Source: Rhizobium sp. P32RR-XVIII
GTDB lineage: Bacteria > Pseudomonadota > Alphaproteobacteria > Rhizobiales > Rhizobiaceae
Direction of reading: 5' to 3'
Length of the DNA: 52,952 nt
Assembly (NCBI RefSeq): GCF_012641395.1
Contig: NZ_JABAIH010000025.1
Location: 1 to 52,952 of the forward strand
Both the position numbers and the translations under genes were made by a program. Shown here piece by piece: positions 17,711-27,184 of the stretch (its first letter is position 1; each line of letters begins with the position of its first letter). Below the pieces are notes generated by a model, which was given only the letters and a program-made list of their open reading frames with translations, did no database searches and was not told the origin of the DNA.

Positions 17711-17733
17711 ACCCGCCACCGGGTGGTGACGGG
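17711..17733. repeat. Nested GC-rich hairpin, one of three similar in this zone
   Basis: ACCCGCCACC-GG-GTGGTGACGGGC forms a strong hairpin just upstream of the DUF3307 start. Similar AA-CCCGCC...GGCGGG-TT hairpins occur at 18004-18036 and 18589-18618. They look like the short terminator-like hairpins found between prophage genes. Confidence 0.5.
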
Positions 17734-17811
17734 CGAGAGGTGAAGGCAACTATTCGGGATGCATGTTCGATTCGCGGGCTAAACCGCGATCAAACATGAA
17801 AGGCATCGATT

Positions 17812-17994
17812 ATGATCGACAACTTCGTATCTACCGGTTGGACGAGCCGAGGTCACTGGGTAGCCGTCCGCGAGGATGGTGTTTCTGCACTGCTCGGCCC
17901 TTATCCCACCGGAACGGAAGCGCAGCGCGTGGCCGCCGATGAAAGCGACCGGCTCGGGTTCCGAGGGATGTATCGCGGAGTACGTATGATCTAG
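17812..17994 (+). CDS. Possible small protein, 60 aa
   Basis: ATG 17812 follows AAAGG at good spacing. The sequence is compact (WTSRGHWVAVREDGVSALLG, then GTEAQRVAADESDRLGF) and protein-like. A hairpin follows the stop. It could be a prophage or host small protein; no family is recognised. Confidence 0.4.
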   Translation: MIDNFVSTGWTSRGHWVAVREDGVSALLGPYPTGTEAQRVAADESDRLGFRGMYRGVRMI

Positions 17995-18003
17995 GAAATG
18001 AGA

Positions 18004-18036
18004 AGCCCGCCGACCGGGTGACAAACCGGCGACGGG
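18004..18036 (+). terminator. Terminator-like hairpin after small gene
   Basis: GCCCGCCG...CGGCGACGGGC inverted repeat starts ten bases after the stop at 17994 and is followed by a modest T/C stretch. It is an imperfect intrinsic terminator. Confidence 0.45.
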
Positions 18037-18250
18037 CTCTCTGGCACTATTGGTGTGCCGGGCTACCCTCCCGGCTTGGCCGACGGCGCTGGTGCATGCA
18101 TCAGCGTTCTCTATGGGCGGGGCGCGTCGGCTTCCCCTCGTATTGCTATGCGGCGTGAACTGATTGCCTTTTAGAAATTTCGCCAACCGGCACTTTACCT
18201 GTAGCTCAACTTCACCTTGCATCTTTAAGGCGAAAGAGCATCGTCACCGC

Positions 18251-18586
18251 ATGCCGACACACCGTTCGTTTCCGCCGCCTCGATACCAGACGAAAAAGCA
18301 GGCATTGCCGCTCTTCACGATGCAGTCGTTCTATCTGGCGATCATCGGCGTCGGCGTGCTTGGATACGTCGGTGTCGACGCGGTCAACTCGCTCGCCCCA
18401 ACGATTAACCTAAGCGGCGCCTGCAACATTAAGGGCAATGTCAGCATCAACAGCGGCGAGCGTATCTACCACATTCCCGGCCAGAAGTTTTACGCTGAGA
18501 CCAAGATCTCACCGCAGTACGGCGAGCGCTGGTTCTGCTCTGAGGCAGAAGCCCGCGCTGCTGGTTGGCGAAAAGCCTCGCGATAG
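18251..18586 (+). CDS. Sunset-domain membrane-anchored protein
   Basis: About 111 residues from ATG 18251; ATG 18320 is an alternative. A single membrane segment (FYLAIIGVGVLGYVGVDAV) precedes the conserved ACNIKGNVSINSGERIYHIP and YGERWFCSEAEARAAGWRKA, which define the sunset domain. That domain is also seen in nuclease-like ExoI-type proteins and phage-linked proteins of rhizobia. It is likely anchored with the domain outside. No catalytic function is established. An inverted repeat just after the stop (18589-18618) may end transcription. Confidence 0.78.
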   Translation: MPTHRSFPPPRYQTKKQALPLFTMQSFYLAIIGVGVLGYVGVDAVNSLAPTINLSGACNIKGNVSINSGERIYHIPGQKFYAETKISPQYGERWFCSEAEARAAGWRKASR

Positions 18587-18588
18587 AA

Positions 18589-18618
18589 AACCCGCCTCTG
18601 ATCGCTCGGGGCGGGTTG
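18589..18618 (+). terminator. Terminator-like hairpin after sunset-domain gene
   Basis: AACCCGCC ... GGCGGGTT is a perfect eight-base inverted repeat directly after the stop at 18586. The T tract is short, so efficiency is uncertain. Confidence 0.5.
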
Positions 18619-18719
18619 TATTGGTGCCCGAGCCGTAGCCCGGGCGAGTGAGGATGCATCCGGAGATCAACCCTGGCAGCGCCTCGAACCTCACCGCACC
18701 CGGGCTTGCCGGGGTTCGA

Positions 18720-19272
18720 TTACTCTGTGCAATGCAGAGCAGGGTCGATGTGCGGCTTAGCGTCCGGTGCGATCCAATGTGTCGCGCACTTCTCGGACGA
18801 TACCGTTGTTGTCGTGATATCTGGCTGAGTTTCGGACACCTGTAAATCCTGCCCCACAAGCCGAAATTGCCCTTTTTGGTTGAGATAGTCCGCAATGTCT
18901 TGGCATATAGCGGTTATCGCGCGGCGCAGAGTTCTTTCATTTAAGTCATTTTCTTCCGCAAATGCCGCGATCGTCAGCCCCTTTCGGACCTTCACCCACG
19001 ACTAGGCATAGATCCCCTTGCGGTCGCCTTCGCTTGGCAAAGCATTGATCCAGCCGAAAACCGCTTCCATCCGGCCCAGAGCGCCCGCCGACGCGTTCTG
19101 ACGATATCGAGCAGAGGATGACCCGTAAGCTTCCTCCATGCGCCTCACAGCCTCGGGCATGGCGCTTCCGTATGCTTTTAGGTCCTCGCGCTGCCGGCAT
19201 ACGCCTCAGCGTTTCGGCCATCTCCAAGATCCGATCCTCAACCGCCTTCGCTGTCCAGTCGTTGAATTTCAT
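18720..19272 (-). pseudogene. DUF6362-like phage protein, frameshifted and nonsense-interrupted
   Basis: ATG 19272 opens MKFNDWTAKAVEDRILEMAE with TLRRMP, as in DUF6362 proteins. After a frame change the strand reads YGSAMPEAVRRMEEAYGSSS and later GRMEAVFGWINALPSEGDRK, then meets TAG near 19004. Past the stop it continues VRKGLTIAAFAEENDLNERT with LRRAITAICQDIA, a helix-turn-helix-like end. One frameshift and one stop make it a pseudogene. The truncated IS110 transposase ends 20 bases upstream. Confidence 0.7.
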
Positions 19273-19291
19273 GCCGCTTCTCCAGTGAGGT

Positions 19292-20035
19292 TCAGTTCAT
19301 TGTCTGGCACGAGGCCGGCGGAACCGCATCGGTTCGTCGACGCCTGCCCGGAAACTGGGCGACCATCGGCCCGACGCCGGATGCCGTCATCAGCAGCTTG
19401 CAGGTGTCGTCGCTCTCGGCCAGCCGTTCCATGGCCCTTTGCAGGTGCCGAAACTGCTCTCTCAGCACGCGGCGGACTTTCAGGAGAGGGTCGATTACCA
19501 AGCGTAGATGCGGGGATTGTTTGAGCAACTCGATAATACGCCGCTCGAACTGCAGTTTGGTCACGGCTCCCACCTTGAGTCCGAAGTTGCGTAGTAGGCC
19601 GCGCAAGTTATTCTCCACATCGAGAATCTTCGTCTGCACGAACTTGCGCGCGGTCAGCAGCATCCGGATCTCTTGGCTCCCGACGGTCTTGACATGGACT
19701 GGCTTGTAAAGCCCCACACGCATCATCTGCGCGATGCCGCGGGCGTCGTTGCGATCGGTCTTGTTGATCTGAGCCGAGAGCGCAGCCTTCATGTGCCGTG
19801 TTTCGACGCAGATCACCGGATGGCCTGCGGCTGCCAAGCCGCTGTAGAGCCATTGCGACAGCGGACCGGCTTCAAGGCCGATGCGCTTGTAGGGGCCGCC
19901 AATCGCATGAAGCAAGGCGCCGATCGCATCCGGCTCGGTCTCAACCTTGCCCTCTTTGATCAGTTTACCACTCGTGTCCATCACGCAGACGCTGGTGGTG
20001 CGAACGGAAACATCAAGGCCGACGAACAGTTCCAG
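19292..20035 (-). mobile_element. Truncated IS110-family transposase
   Basis: The reading frame begins at CTG 20035 (LELFVGLDVSVRTTSVCVMD), where ATG would be expected. It carries the IS110 DEDD RuvC-like domain: GLD, LEAGPLSQWLY, and KTDRNDARGIAQMMRVGLYK. The C-terminal transposase_20 part starts (LMTASGVGPMVA) but shifts frame. In the alternate frame it reads SFRAGVDEPMRFRR and then stops at the junction with the DUF6362-like relic. The catalytic Ser region is gone, so it is inactive. Confidence 0.85.
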
Positions 20036-20179
20036 ATCTCCTGACCGGTTGAACCATTGGAGCCCGCCCGGAAGATCGATATCCCGCTACTCCCATGCAG
20101 AGAGGCCGCCGGAGCCCCAATCATCCGATCTTCTTTTCGACCGCGTACGGCAGAGCAACGGAACCCAAGGCTCGTCCTC

Positions 20180-20298
20180 TCGTTGATTTGAGGGATTGCG
20201 CCCTCTGGCATCGCCCGCCAGCGCATCCAGCCAGCCACACTGGCGACCTGACCCCGCACCCACTCTCCACAGCACGCGGGGTCTCTTTTTGTCTGTAA
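20180..20298 (+). repeat. Dispersed repeat with terminator hairpin, copy B
   Basis: This is an imperfect copy of 11440-11550, sharing GCCAGCGCATCCAGCC, CTGACCCCGCACCCAC and a GCGGGGTCTCTTTTTGTC end. The ACCCCGC/GCGGGGT stem plus TTTTT looks like an intrinsic terminator. It lies on the 5' side of the IS110 transposase gene. Confidence 0.6.
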
Positions 20299-20511
20299 TT
20301 AGCGGACTGGACGCTCGCCGAACGCCGGTCGTCATTGATGCGGCTTGGCGGCAGTCTTCCTTTTAAACGCCAGCGGTGAACGACCCTCACCGGAGGAGCG
20401 TCAACCCAGTACGATTTCCGATACTTTCCTGACGGGCCGACCATCTGGTGCGGTGGTGACGCTGCTCCCGATTAGGGTACTCAGCCCAGCGAGCGCCGCG
20501 TCACCGCTGGA

Positions 20512-20924
20512 TTGCTTAGTTTCGCAGACAGGCTCGTGCTTGCAAGACGAGCTTTGAATGAAACCCATGCACCAGGGGCACTTGAGCTCCCGGGAGGCGG
20601 CGAGGAGATAACGGATCAGCGGAACTTTATTAGAATTCTAGAGCCAGAGCTATCGCGAAGAGATAGCTCCTGCCGGACCCAGCGGGCGCGGATTTCCGCC
20701 CGCTGAACAGTTCCAAAATAAAGTATCGTGGCAAAATCTCGAGCCAAGTAAATTTCTTGGTAACGCTGCAGAGCCAGCCTGCGCTGGGACTTTCTTCGGA
20801 AATTGAAGAAATCATCTGGCTACAGCGTGACACCATCTTAAACGCAGTCCACAACGATCCGCTGCACAGCCCCGGCGAGATGGCAGCCGTTCTGACCTAT
20901 TTGACATCGGCTCCGAAGGCATAG
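20512..20924 (+). pseudogene. Nudix hydrolase pseudogene
   Basis: The first part reads LARRALNETHAPGALELPGG-GEEITD, typical of Nudix proteins up to the start of the Nudix box. The last part, in another frame, reads GLSSEIEEIIWLQRDTILNA followed by LHSPGEMAAVLTYLTSAPKA and a stop at 20924, the usual Nudix C-terminus. The REXXEEXGU segment between them cannot be read in either frame. At least one frameshift or deletion separates the halves. Confidence 0.68.
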
Positions 20925-21041
20925 CAACTGATTTCATCGTTCGGAAGGTACAAGTGGGCAGATTCGGTAAGTATTGGCAAGGTTGCGACGCTCAAGCATT
21001 TCGAATAGAAGCAGCCGAACAGAACTAGGAAATCTGGGCAA

Positions 21042-22808
21042 ATGACCAAGAAGAGCCAGGTTAAAGTCTCTAGAAGCGAAACAATCGCGCTGGGGAAGCG
21101 GTTGATCATGGACTTCGGCCTTGAGCACAAGGCGAAATTCTTAATAGCAATAGTCTGCATGTTGATGGTAGGCGTCGCTACCGGCACTGTCGCCTGGCTG
21201 TCGAAATCTATGGTCAACAAGATTTTTGTAAACAATGATCGTGTTGCCGTTTGGATGATCGGATCTGCGATCATGCTTGCCTTTCTGACGAAGGGGCTGG
21301 CGGGATATTTTCAAACAGTGTTGATGGGATCAATCGGTAGTTCGATCACTGCAAAGTTGCAGCGACTCCAATTTGAAAAGCTCATCAGGATGGGCGTGCT
21401 CGACCACTCCAGCAGACATCCTGGAGGAGTTGTTTCCAAGGTAATTCAGTCCGCCCGCGCCGCGAAGAACGCGATCATCACTGTAACAACCAATCTAGTC
21501 CGCGATCTATTCACGGTGATCTCGCTCGTTGTAGTGATGGTTCTCCAAGATCCATTCATGAGTGTTTTCGCTCTTTTGGCAGCGCCGCTTATCATTTGGG
21601 GAGTCTACGTCGTCATCAAAGAAACTAAGCGCTTAAGTCAGTCGGAGGCCGATATGATGGCTGGCTTAAATGTGCTTGGTGTCGAAGCGCTACAGGGCTT
21701 AAGGGTTGTGAAATCCTTCAACCTTCAACGGGTGATGGACAAGCGGATCGGCTCGTCCGTGGACAAGATGGAAAATCGCCAGAACCGGCTCCTAAAGGTA
21801 TCGTCGTTGACAGGACCAATGTTCGATATTCTGGCGGGCCTCATCGTGGGATCCTTTATCTTTTATGCAGGGTGGCAAACTCTCGACAATGGGAAGACGC
21901 CAGGGGAGTTCATGGCGTTCATCACGGCGTTTCTCCTGGCCTATGATCCGGCCAAAAGGCTCGCAAACTTAAATGTCCAACTTCAAAGAGAAATGGTCGG
22001 AGTTAAGCGACTTTTTGAAGTGCTCGATCATGGAGAGGTCGAACAGGATGAGACAGGCACCCATCTCGCTGTTGACGGCGGCAGGCTCCAATTTGCATCG
22101 GTTGGGTTTTCCTACAAGAAAGCGTCGGCTCCAACTCTGATCGATGTGACGTTTGATGTTCTCCCAGGCGAACACGTTGCCATAGTTGGAAGATCTGGAG
22201 CCGGAAAATCCACAATCATCAATTTGATCATGGGCATGTATAGACCGAGTTCAGGGATGATCCTGATCGATGATCAGGATATCTCCGGCTCATCACTGCG
22301 GTCCTTGAGGAATGCCGTCGCGTATGTTGCACAAGACACATTCCTGTTCTCAGGGTCGGTTCGCGAGAACGTCGCGTTCGGTAAATTGGATGCAACCGAG
22401 GATGAGATTGTTGCGGCGTTGTCCGCCGCTCAAGCTCTGGAATTCGTGTCTGAGCTACCTCGGCAACTGGATACCGATGTCGGAAACAACGGGGGCAATC
22501 TATCCGGCGGACAAAGACAGAGAATTGCCATCGCGAGAGCTTTCTTGAAGAACGCCCCTGTTCTCCTGCTGGACGAAGCCACGTCTGCCCTCGACGGAGA
22601 AACAGAGAAAAACATCAAGAAAGCGCTTGAACGACTCTCCCGTGGCAAGACGACTCTGACAGTAGCGCATCGACTATCTACAATATTGGATGCGGACAAA
22701 GTCATCCTGATCGACAAGGGACAGATCGTCGCTGTCGGGACACATGAGTGGCTTGAGACGGAAAGTGAACTTTATAGAAAACTTTTCGCAACTCATGAAA
22801 TTGCGTAA
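21042..22808 (+). CDS. ABC exporter, fused permease and ATPase
   Basis: This 588-residue half-transporter has an N-terminal type IV exporter membrane domain of about six helices (residues about 30-310). The ATPase domain follows: Walker A GRSGAGKST near 383, Q-loop AYVAQDTFLFSGSVRENVAF, signature NLSGGQRQRIAIARA near 485, and Walker B VLLLDEATSALDGET near 506, then the H-loop TVAHRLSTI. All key residues are present. It resembles MsbA/Wzx-like lipid or polysaccharide exporters. Its position beside glycosyltransferases and UDP-sugar genes suggests export of a lipid-linked glycan or lipopolysaccharide precursor. It is transcribed opposite to the neighbouring GT operon. Confidence 0.92.
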   Translation: MTKKSQVKVSRSETIALGKRLIMDFGLEHKAKFLIAIVCMLMVGVATGTVAWLSKSMVNKIFVNNDRVAVWMIGSAIMLAFLTKGLAGYFQTVLMGSIGSSITAKLQRLQFEKLIRMGVLDHSSRHPGGVVSKVIQSARAAKNAIITVTTNLVRDLFTVISLVVVMVLQDPFMSVFALLAAPLIIWGVYVVIKETKRLSQSEADMMAGLNVLGVEALQGLRVVKSFNLQRVMDKRIGSSVDKMENRQNRLLKVSSLTGPMFDILAGLIVGSFIFYAGWQTLDNGKTPGEFMAFITAFLLAYDPAKRLANLNVQLQREMVGVKRLFEVLDHGEVEQDETGTHLAVDGGRLQFASVGFSYKKASAPTLIDVTFDVLPGEHVAIVGRSGAGKSTIINLIMGMYRPSSGMILIDDQDISGSSLRSLRNAVAYVAQDTFLFSGSVRENVAFGKLDATEDEIVAALSAAQALEFVSELPRQLDTDVGNNGGNLSGGQRQRIAIARAFLKNAPVLLLDEATSALDGETEKNIKKALERLSRGKTTLTVAHRLSTILDADKVILIDKGQIVAVGTHEWLETESELYRKLFATHEIA

Positions 22809-23085
22809 TGTGCGCATTTAAAAATTCGACAAAGCGCTGAAGTTACCTCACTAATTTCGTCATTAATGACGATGTTAGGCCTCAGCAGATATATACTTGA
22901 CGAAGGAAGTTCGCGGCCAGACGGCCGAACTGAGTGTTTCGTTCCTTTCTGTCGCATTGATCGCTTCGGAACAGGAGAGTGAAGCGAACGAGCGGTTTGA
23001 CGAACAAGCCCGCTCCTGTGAAACGGACATCACGGCCATCGCGCATCGAGAGCGGCTGCAAGGACTCGACACGCCTCCACATCCC

Positions 23086-24918
23086 TTATTGTCCCACTTC
23101 GAGCGTCATATGTTTGGCAGCTCGCTTGCAGATGGCGGGCCAGGTGCGATTGTTCCGGACAAACTCCTGTGCATTTTGCTTTAGAGTTTCCCTTAACGCT
23201 GGGTTGTGGAGGGCTTTCTGAAGCTTGGCTTGCAAGTCACGGATGTTGCCCTTCTCAAAAGCCAGTCCTGTTTTTCCCTGTTGGGTGAAATCCTTCATTG
23301 CCTCAACACTAGACACAATCAGAACTTTTCCCATTGCCAAAGCTTCGATCGGCTTAATAGGCGAGACCATTTCGCTGACTTTGTACGGGCGGCGGGGGAT
23401 GGGCGCGATATCGATTAGTGAATAGAAGGATGCAACTTCGGAGAAGGGCACGCGACCCTGCATGATCAGCCTGTCTTCTATTCCAGCCGCCTTAAAGAAT
23501 GCACGAATCTCGTCGGTTATGGGTGTCCCGCCGAACTGAGGTCGTCCTTCATCTCCAACGATTAGCAAGCGAAAGTCATATCCGCTTTCCGCCAATCCAA
23601 CGCACGCAAGCGCGAGGTCCGGAAGTCCCTCGTAATCTATGATAGATCCAACATATCCGATCACAGGTATGCCGAAAGGTATACCCAGTCTGGACGCCAG
23701 CGGTTGATCACGCGGAGGACTGAAAACGGCGTCTGCGTTAACGCCATTAGGCATGATATCTATGCGCTGAGGTTCCACTCCACGCTGTATCAAATCAATC
23801 CTCATCGGTTCGGTTAACGTCAGGACGCTATCGGCATTCTGGGCGACAAAATCTTCTAGCAATACCGTCACGGCGAAATCGGCGGTCTTACTAAAGCCGG
23901 GATCGCGAGAATCTCGAGTCAACTCCCACATCCCGCGGACTTCGTAGGCAAATGGAAGGCCTAACCTGCGAGCGGCGATCAGCGCTGGCAAGCTATTCAT
24001 ATAGTTCGAAGCCGCTACAACTATTTCCGGTTTCATATCTCGAAGCTTCCGTTCGATCACGTCAGCAGCGAGGCGTATCCACTCCACTGGAGTATGTTGT
24101 TTCTGGTTTGGCTCCAAGAGTCGATGGTAAGGAATGCCGTCTAGTCGCTCCAGCTCCGGAATTTGCCGTGCGTCAAGCGTGGGGTGAAAGTTGAGCGGAA
24201 AAGACGGGCGTGTCACAACGTGAACATCAAAGCCGTTTTGCTTGTAGCCCTGAGCAACCCCATGCGTGCGAGTCGTGTAGCCAGTTACATTGTATGGGAG
24301 ACTGGAGGCTGCAACATAAGCAATCTTACCTGACGTTGCCCAAGCCGGAAATTCAGCCTTCTCTACCAGAAGCTTTCGTGCCGCCAGTAGCATGGCAGGC
24401 TCACGCAGTAGACTATTGAGTTGTTTTGCTGAGAGCTTCTTAGAGTTTACGAGCTCCTCGCCACATGCAAGTGCACTATCAAGCTGCGAGATTGCCTGCA
24501 TTACAGAAAACCGAGCCAGCCTCTCCTGAATCGTGCCCGTCTCCATCGCATCGGCGAGCGCCGCAGCCGCGCTAGTAGCGCCGTTTTGAAGGAGTTTTTT
24601 GACGACCGCGCCGGTGACCTCGCCCTTTAATTTTGGGGATAAACGTGCCTGCGAGATCAGAGCGCACATCGATTGGGCAACGTGGTTGCTAACCCCACTA
24701 TTGGCGTCTGACAAAGCTCCTAATGTTCGGCCCAATTTACGAACTCGACGTGCCAAGAGCCACTGGTATAGAGTCAAAAAATTCTTTTCCCGATGCCTTT
24801 TGGCTTTGGCCCTGTGCCTCGCCAGCATTTCCTCTGCAAACTGGACAACGGCAATGCCGACGGCATCCGATGTGGCATTCCGTTCCGAGGTCTCATTGTG
24901 GAATGTGGCTAAGCTCAT
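23086..24918 (-). CDS. GT4-type glycosyltransferase with helical N-terminal extension (copy A)
   Basis: This encodes 610 residues from ATG 24918, chosen because AAGGAGG lies five bases upstream. The first 190 residues are helical and charged. From about 205 the GT-B fold starts (KIAYVAASSLPYNVTGYTTR). The C-terminal nucleotide-sugar-binding half includes DIMPNGVNADAVF, VIGYVGSIIDYEGLPDLALA and SEMVSPIKPIEALAMGKVLI, whose ExxxxG-like EALAMG fits GT4. A paralogue sits at 31599-33437. It follows wecB'-wecC on the same strand and so probably uses UDP-ManNAcA or a related sugar. Confidence 0.88.
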   Translation of the reverse strand: MSLATFHNETSERNATSDAVGIAVVQFAEEMLARHRAKAKRHREKNFLTLYQWLLARRVRKLGRTLGALSDANSGVSNHVAQSMCALISQARLSPKLKGEVTGAVVKKLLQNGATSAAAALADAMETGTIQERLARFSVMQAISQLDSALACGEELVNSKKLSAKQLNSLLREPAMLLAARKLLVEKAEFPAWATSGKIAYVAASSLPYNVTGYTTRTHGVAQGYKQNGFDVHVVTRPSFPLNFHPTLDARQIPELERLDGIPYHRLLEPNQKQHTPVEWIRLAADVIERKLRDMKPEIVVAASNYMNSLPALIAARRLGLPFAYEVRGMWELTRDSRDPGFSKTADFAVTVLLEDFVAQNADSVLTLTEPMRIDLIQRGVEPQRIDIMPNGVNADAVFSPPRDQPLASRLGIPFGIPVIGYVGSIIDYEGLPDLALACVGLAESGYDFRLLIVGDEGRPQFGGTPITDEIRAFFKAAGIEDRLIMQGRVPFSEVASFYSLIDIAPIPRRPYKVSEMVSPIKPIEALAMGKVLIVSSVEAMKDFTQQGKTGLAFEKGNIRDLQAKLQKALHNPALRETLKQNAQEFVRNNRTWPAICKRAAKHMTLEVGQ

Positions 24919-24953
24919 TCGAGCCTCCTTCATTTTGCCTGCAAGGGCATTAA

Positions 24954-26210
24954 TCAGACACGCACGGCTCGCACGGTTCGTGGTGGAAAGGTCTTCCCGT
25001 GAAACTCCTTGTGAGCAACGAGCAGGACATGTACGTCCGCATGTGCGAGCGCTCTGTCCACATCCATCAGACGGAGGTTTTGCAATCCGTGTGGCAGTTC
25101 AGCGATGTTGGGTTCCACAACGATCAGCTCGCCGGGATGCTGTTCCCTTAGCCGTTGGATGATTTCGAGGGCTGGACTTTCACGGAGGTCATCAATGTTT
25201 GGTTTGAAAGCCATTCCGTAGCAAGCGACGCGCAGATCGGATGGCCGGCGGAACGGTTCCGCCGTCAAAGCGTCGCCGATCGTCTTCCGTATTTGTTGAA
25301 GTACCCAATCGGGCTTGCCGTCATTAACCTCGCGAGCGGTCCTTATGAGCCTTGACTCAGCCGGAGCGCCCGAGACGATGAACCAGGGATCGACTGCAAT
25401 GCAATGACCGCCTACGCCGGGGCCAGGTTGAAGAATATTCACCCGAGGGTGATGGTTGGCGAGGCTTATCAGCTCCCACACATCAACACCAAAACGCTCA
25501 CAGACCAGTGAAAGCTCGTTTGCGAATGCAATATTGACGTCGCGAAAGCTATTCTCAGCCAGCTTCGCCAACTCCGCAGTGCGGGGATTGGTGATGACAC
25601 ATTCGCCTATGACAAAAGTTCGATAGAGCTGCACCGCTAACGCAGAACACCGCGGCGTCATTCCAGCGATGATACGGTCGTTGGCAACAAGCTCCTTGAT
25701 CACCTTGCCCGGAAGGACCCGTTCGGGACAGTGCGCGATTCGGATGTCGGAATGCTCTCCAGCGTCTTGCGGAAATGTCAGATCCGGTCTCGCCTCTGCG
25801 AGCCAGTCGGACATTTGCTCGGTCGCTCCAACAGGCGATGTCGATTCCAGGATGACAAGGTTGCCTGATCGCAGCACTGGCGCGATAGCCTTGGCTGCCG
25901 CCTCAATGTAACTTAGATCCGGATCGTGCGCTTCGCTCTTAAAAGGCGTAGGGACGGCGATGAGGAAAGCTTCCGCCGGCGCGGGCTGAAGTGTCGCGCG
26001 CAAATAGCCTTCATGCACAACGCTGTGAACCAGAATATCCAAGTCAGGCTCAACTAGATGGATTTGGCCCCTGTTGATGGTGTCAACAACTTTCGAGTTA
26101 ACGTCGACTCCGATGACTTCGATTTTACGAGAAGCAAATAGCGCGGCCGTTGGTAAGCCGATGTAACCGAGGCCTATGACCGAAATTCGAGAAAAAATTT
26201 GATCTTTCAT
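24954..26210 (-). CDS. wecC: UDP-N-acetyl-D-mannosamine dehydrogenase
   Basis: This encodes 418 residues from ATG 26210 (MKDQIFSRISVIGLGYIGLP). The Rossmann NAD site GLGYIG is at 13-18. The central UDPGDH_MGD domain has the AHCPERVLPG motif and AELAKLAENSFRDVNIAFAN, with the catalytic Cys270 in GVGGHCIAVDPWF. The C-terminal UDP-binding domain includes YGMAFKPNIDDLRESPA. It oxidises UDP-ManNAc to UDP-ManNAcA. The ancestral wecB-wecC ATGA overlap is lost here because the preceding wecB is broken. An intact wecB lies at 30229-31347, so the pathway could still work. Confidence 0.92.
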   Translation of the reverse strand: MKDQIFSRISVIGLGYIGLPTAALFASRKIEVIGVDVNSKVVDTINRGQIHLVEPDLDILVHSVVHEGYLRATLQPAPAEAFLIAVPTPFKSEAHDPDLSYIEAAAKAIAPVLRSGNLVILESTSPVGATEQMSDWLAEARPDLTFPQDAGEHSDIRIAHCPERVLPGKVIKELVANDRIIAGMTPRCSALAVQLYRTFVIGECVITNPRTAELAKLAENSFRDVNIAFANELSLVCERFGVDVWELISLANHHPRVNILQPGPGVGGHCIAVDPWFIVSGAPAESRLIRTAREVNDGKPDWVLQQIRKTIGDALTAEPFRRPSDLRVACYGMAFKPNIDDLRESPALEIIQRLREQHPGELIVVEPNIAELPHGLQNLRLMDVDRALAHADVHVLLVAHKEFHGKTFPPRTVRAVRV

Positions 26211-26226
26211 TGCCTCAACCAGTTGA

Positions 26227-26574
26227 TTATGTGTTCGCTTCCTTGCCATCACCGTAGGGATTATGAGCTGTGCTCATGGTCCCAAAAGCTTCACGATTAA
26301 GAACACGCCGGGAAACCTCCGCGGCAATTCGATCGGCATCCGTGCCAACGAGCCGGACTGTTCCGGCGGCGACGGCCTCTGATCCCTTTTTCGCATCCCA
26401 GAAGTCGAAGCGTGATCGAAATATCGGCCCGTAATTTTGCGTCTTCAGCATGTCGCGCTGCGCCATTACGCAGAGCTTCGAAGTGAAGTCTGGATGCGAT
26501 TGCAGACTGGCGACCAACGGCGCCATCTTGATAGCTTCTGGCATCGTGCCAGAAACTGTGAGAACTTTTTTCAT
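26227..26574 (-). pseudogene. wecB: wecB remnant with large internal deletions
   Basis: The 115-codon frame starts MKKVLTVSGTMPEAIKMAPL, as in WecB, with Met where the intact copy has Arg in GTRPEAIK. It then jumps to RSRFDFWDAKKGS, corresponding to about residue 190 of the intact copy, and again to EAVAAGTVRLVGTDADRI near residue 320. It ends HNPYGDGKEANT, frame-shifted from GDGKACERI. At least two internal blocks are missing, including the VTGHRREN site. It cannot be active. The intact paralogue is at 30229-31347. Confidence 0.9.
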
Positions 26575-26926
26575 CAGACCCCCCGGTCCGCTGTAAGCCC
26601 GAATAAATCAGCTTGTGAAGGGTTTAATACGCAGTCCTAGATGAATCACCTCAAAGTTGTTTACAATATATTACAAAGAGAGCAACTCTGTGTACGCCGC
26701 GTTCAACTCGCTTTCCTGAGCAATTGTACAAGCTGTGGCGGACGGACAGCAGGCAAAGAGCCCCACAAAGCTTTGGTACGCCAAGGCGCCGACAAAGATT
26801 CACATCCGGGGAAGCAGCAGATTCTATACCCATCAATCCGCCAGATGAAGTCCTGATCTGCGCCTTCGGGATCACGCCGCTCCTTATAGGATACATGCAT
26901 GGTGGAGTTTCTCATCGTGCGTCCAG
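26575..26926. other. Intergenic, AT-rich
   Basis: No gene is recognised between the wecB remnant and the LigD-like pieces. The first 100 bases are AT-rich (TTGTTTACAATATATTAC) and could hold a promoter, but no convincing pair is visible. Confidence 0.4.
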
Positions 26927-27081
26927 ACGGCCATCCTCGACGGCGAGGCGGTCGTGTAACGTGGACAGAGCCGGGCGGTAGCTGTCCCACTTGATCTCGT
27001 AAACCCCCTCCGGCCCCTCCGGCCCCTTCGGTTCGAGCAGCGCAAGACATGGCTCTACCCGTTCCGTCTGCGCCTTGCATA
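26927..27081 (-). pseudogene. LigD (ATP-dependent DNA ligase) shreds, in both orientations
   Basis: The minus strand at about 26972-27081 reads EPCLALLEPKGPEGPEGVYE then IKWDSYRPAL. That matches the start of the LigD ligase domain around its adenylation lysine (EIKWDGYR). Immediately beside it the plus strand at about 26927-26960 reads TAILDGEAVV, another conserved LigD segment. The two pieces face each other, so an inversion or rearrangement scrambled a ligD gene here. The pieces are short, so the second call is tentative. Confidence 0.55.
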
Positions 27082-27184
27082 TTGGATACGTTCGCGCCCG
27101 AGGGGATCGGATGTTAGTAAGTTGACCGAGCGATAGTAGTTTAGATAACAAGATAGTTGGCTTAAGTTCAGGTGCGGAGGCAAA

